Shown piece by piece: positions 62,742 through 64,000 of a DNA stretch of 64,000 bases; the stretch's first letter is position 1, and each line of letters opens with the position of its first letter. The DNA is from Dyadobacter psychrophilus (GTDB taxonomy: Bacteria; Bacteroidota; Bacteroidia; Cytophagales; Spirosomataceae), in NCBI RefSeq assembly GCF_900167945.1, contig NZ_FUZA01000008.1:186001-250000 (forward strand), read 5' to 3'. The notes below the pieces were generated by a model, which worked only from the letters and a program-made list of their open reading frames with translations, was not told the DNA's origin and made no database searches. Made by a program: the position numbers and the translations under genes.

Positions 62742-64000
62742 CTATCGGATCAATAAAAAACTCCCATTTCTCGAAATTTGCTGGCCCGAAGCGTCCGTCA
62801 TCTCGATTTTATACAAATAATATCCACCTGGTGCCTTCTCGTTTTTGATATTTCCATCCCAACTTTCTGAACTGTCTTCTGTTTGGAAAACCACTTCGCC
62901 CCAGCGTGTGAAGACCGACATATTAAATGTAGATACAAAATAAGCTTTCACTTCAAACCGCTCATTATAAGCATCCCCATTGGGTGTAAACGCATCCGGG
63001 ATCAGGACAATGGGATCTCTTCGCAATGATAACACATTGGAATAACTCAGCATATTTCCGTCGGTTGACTGGGCTTTAACCTGAAATGAAAATGCAGATT
63101 GTGACCCTATATCGAGCAAATGGCTGGTTTCCAACTGTTTCGGAATTTCGTCCTGAACCGTGCCTGCATCATCCATCTGAATTATATTATATGATGCAAC
63201 GCCAGCCGTAAAAGGAGAATTAGCATTCCAAAGGACATCCGTAACCCGGTTTTGCAGGAGGATCGAACAAACTGGCGCGCTGAACGCCGGCGCTCTCAAG
63301 TTACAGGCGTTTTCATATGTAAACCGATAGCAATACGAGCTCTCAGAAGTGTTCACATCCACATCATCGAACAGCAAACTTTGGTTGTCCGGCTGGGAAA
63401 TCTGTTGAAAATCTTGGCTTCCCAATGCTGCCCGTTCAACGATCAGGTCGTAACTGCTGGTAAGACCTTCGCCGCTTAATGCAACTTGAGTTGTAATCGT
63501 ATGGTCGTCTTTAACGGTTACACTTGCAGTAGTAATCGTTTCGGGAGACGAGCTTTTTGGGGCAATGCTGAAAGGCGTGGAATAGGACCGGACGTCCTTT
63601 TCAATGATCGCAACGATCTCGTATTGATAGGTAGTCCCGCATTTTACATCGGTATCAAGATAAGAAAGTTGGTCGGAAGATGTAAAAATAACAGATCCAT
63701 CGCGCTTTAACTGATATTGCAAAAGATTGTCGGTGTTGGGATAATGTTCCCAGGACACAGAAATGATCTCATCCAGCGAAACGGCCCCTTCTTTAAGCAC
63801 GAGGCTGCTTACCACCGGACTGTCGATCAAATTTTCACAAAAGTTTTTTGAGGACAACTTAAAACGGTAAATCTGCTGTGGATTAAGGCCTGTAACGGTC
63901 GCTGACTGAGCGCCATCGGACTGGCCGCCCTTGCCCGTCGTAACAAATTGTCCATCCCCTTTATCAATCCAAATTTCTGTTGAAATCCCCTCCATTCCGT
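62742..64000 (-). CDS. Paralogous type B T9SS protein, N-terminus outside window
   Basis: At least 418 codons, running out of the window at base 64000, so signal peptide and N-terminal modules are not seen. The visible part aligns along its length with the neighbouring protein: YRFKLSSKNFCENLIDSPVVSS with YQVKLSSEDLCSGKNDSPVYSS, and SYCYRFTYENACN with SYCYKISYTNSCG. It ends in the same CHU_C domain (IPDAFTPNGDAYNERFEVKA, FTRWGEVVFQTED, SWDGNIKNEKAPGGYYLYKI). Gene order and similarity show a tandem duplication. Surface adhesion or structure is inferred from the sorting domain and the fibronectin-like modules. Confidence 0.9.
   Translation of the reverse strand, partial: GMEGISTEIWIDKGDGQFVTTGKGGQSDGAQSATVTGLNPQQIYRFKLSSKNFCENLIDSPVVSSLVLKEGAVSLDEIISVSWEHYPNTDNLLQYQLKRDGSVIFTSSDQLSYLDTDVKCGTTYQYEIVAIIEKDVRSYSTPFSIAPKSSSPETITTASVTVKDDHTITTQVALSGEGLTSSYDLIVERAALGSQDFQQISQPDNQSLLFDDVDVNTSESSYCYRFTYENACNLRAPAFSAPVCSILLQNRVTDVLWNANSPFTAGVASYNIIQMDDAGTVQDEIPKQLETSHLLDIGSQSAFSFQVKAQSTDGNMLSYSNVLSLRRDPIVLIPDAFTPNGDAYNERFEVKAYFVSTFNMSVFTRWGEVVFQTEDSSESWDGNIKNEKAPGGYYLYKIEMTDASGQQISRNGSFLLIR

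Overview
The window reads as chromosomal DNA of a Bacteroidota bacterium of the order Cytophagales, most like Dyadobacter or its relatives in Spirosomataceae. The reasons are: SusC/SusD pairs; a FecI/FecR sigma switch; type IX secretion (T9SS) parts (porT, gldH) and proteins with T9SS sorting tails of both types; menaquinone methylation; the long Bacteroidota form of PurF; and -7 boxes of the Bacteroidota type TAnnTTTG. The genus is inferred from gene content and style, not from a marker gene.

Layout. 1-8.2 kb is housekeeping: peptide deformylase (cut by the window edge), ruvX, recJ, lptB, a 51-residue Cys-rich gene, a secreted protein with a short repeat, recO, the long purF and a DUF6265-like protein. 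8.2-10.7 kb (minus) holds nuoI-nuoJ-nuoK only, followed by a YdcZ-type transporter; NuoI has an unusual repetitive tail of about 190 residues. 10.8-18.2 kb is a polysaccharide block: a coupled bi-domain oxidoreductase / heparinase-like protein / GT4 operon, diverging from a Gfo/Idh/MocA oxidoreductase and an exported TIM-barrel sugar isomerase-like protein. 18.3-22.4 kb holds two duplicated lipoproteins and a secreted hydrolase whose T9SS tail is cut off by one in-frame TAA. 22.5-25.6 kb has tRNA-Val, porT overlapping ubiE/menG, an outer-membrane barrel and a small PD-(D/E)XK-like protein.

25.7-47.2 kb is the main accessory region. A sigma/anti-sigma pair precedes a SusC with an STN domain, a SusD, a 1307-residue secreted fusion (SGNH-like fold, PVC-type propeller, helical repeats, azurin-like copper domain) and an alpha/beta hydrolase. 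A second SusC/SusD pair faces it. Then come a di-heme cytochrome c peroxidase and a PQQ alcohol dehydrogenase with a cytochrome c tail. No glycoside hydrolase is present, so this looks like a glycan or plant-polymer uptake locus built around esterase-like and redox proteins.

47.5-64 kb returns to core functions: tRNA-Phe, a membrane Fe-S/CCG oxidoreductase pair, gldH, an AI-2E family permease, a PhoB-like regulator, a large AsmA-like protein, lysS, a cold-shock protein, a PspC protein, a GT2 glycosyltransferase, YbaB/EbfC and two tandem T9SS type B surface proteins, the last cut by the window end.

I see no CRISPR array, insertion sequence, prophage or rRNA. The strongest candidates for something undescribed are the sigma-controlled SusCD locus with a copper-domain fusion and neighbouring redox enzymes, the NuoI tail repeat, and the hydrolase separated from its secretion signal by a nonsense codon.
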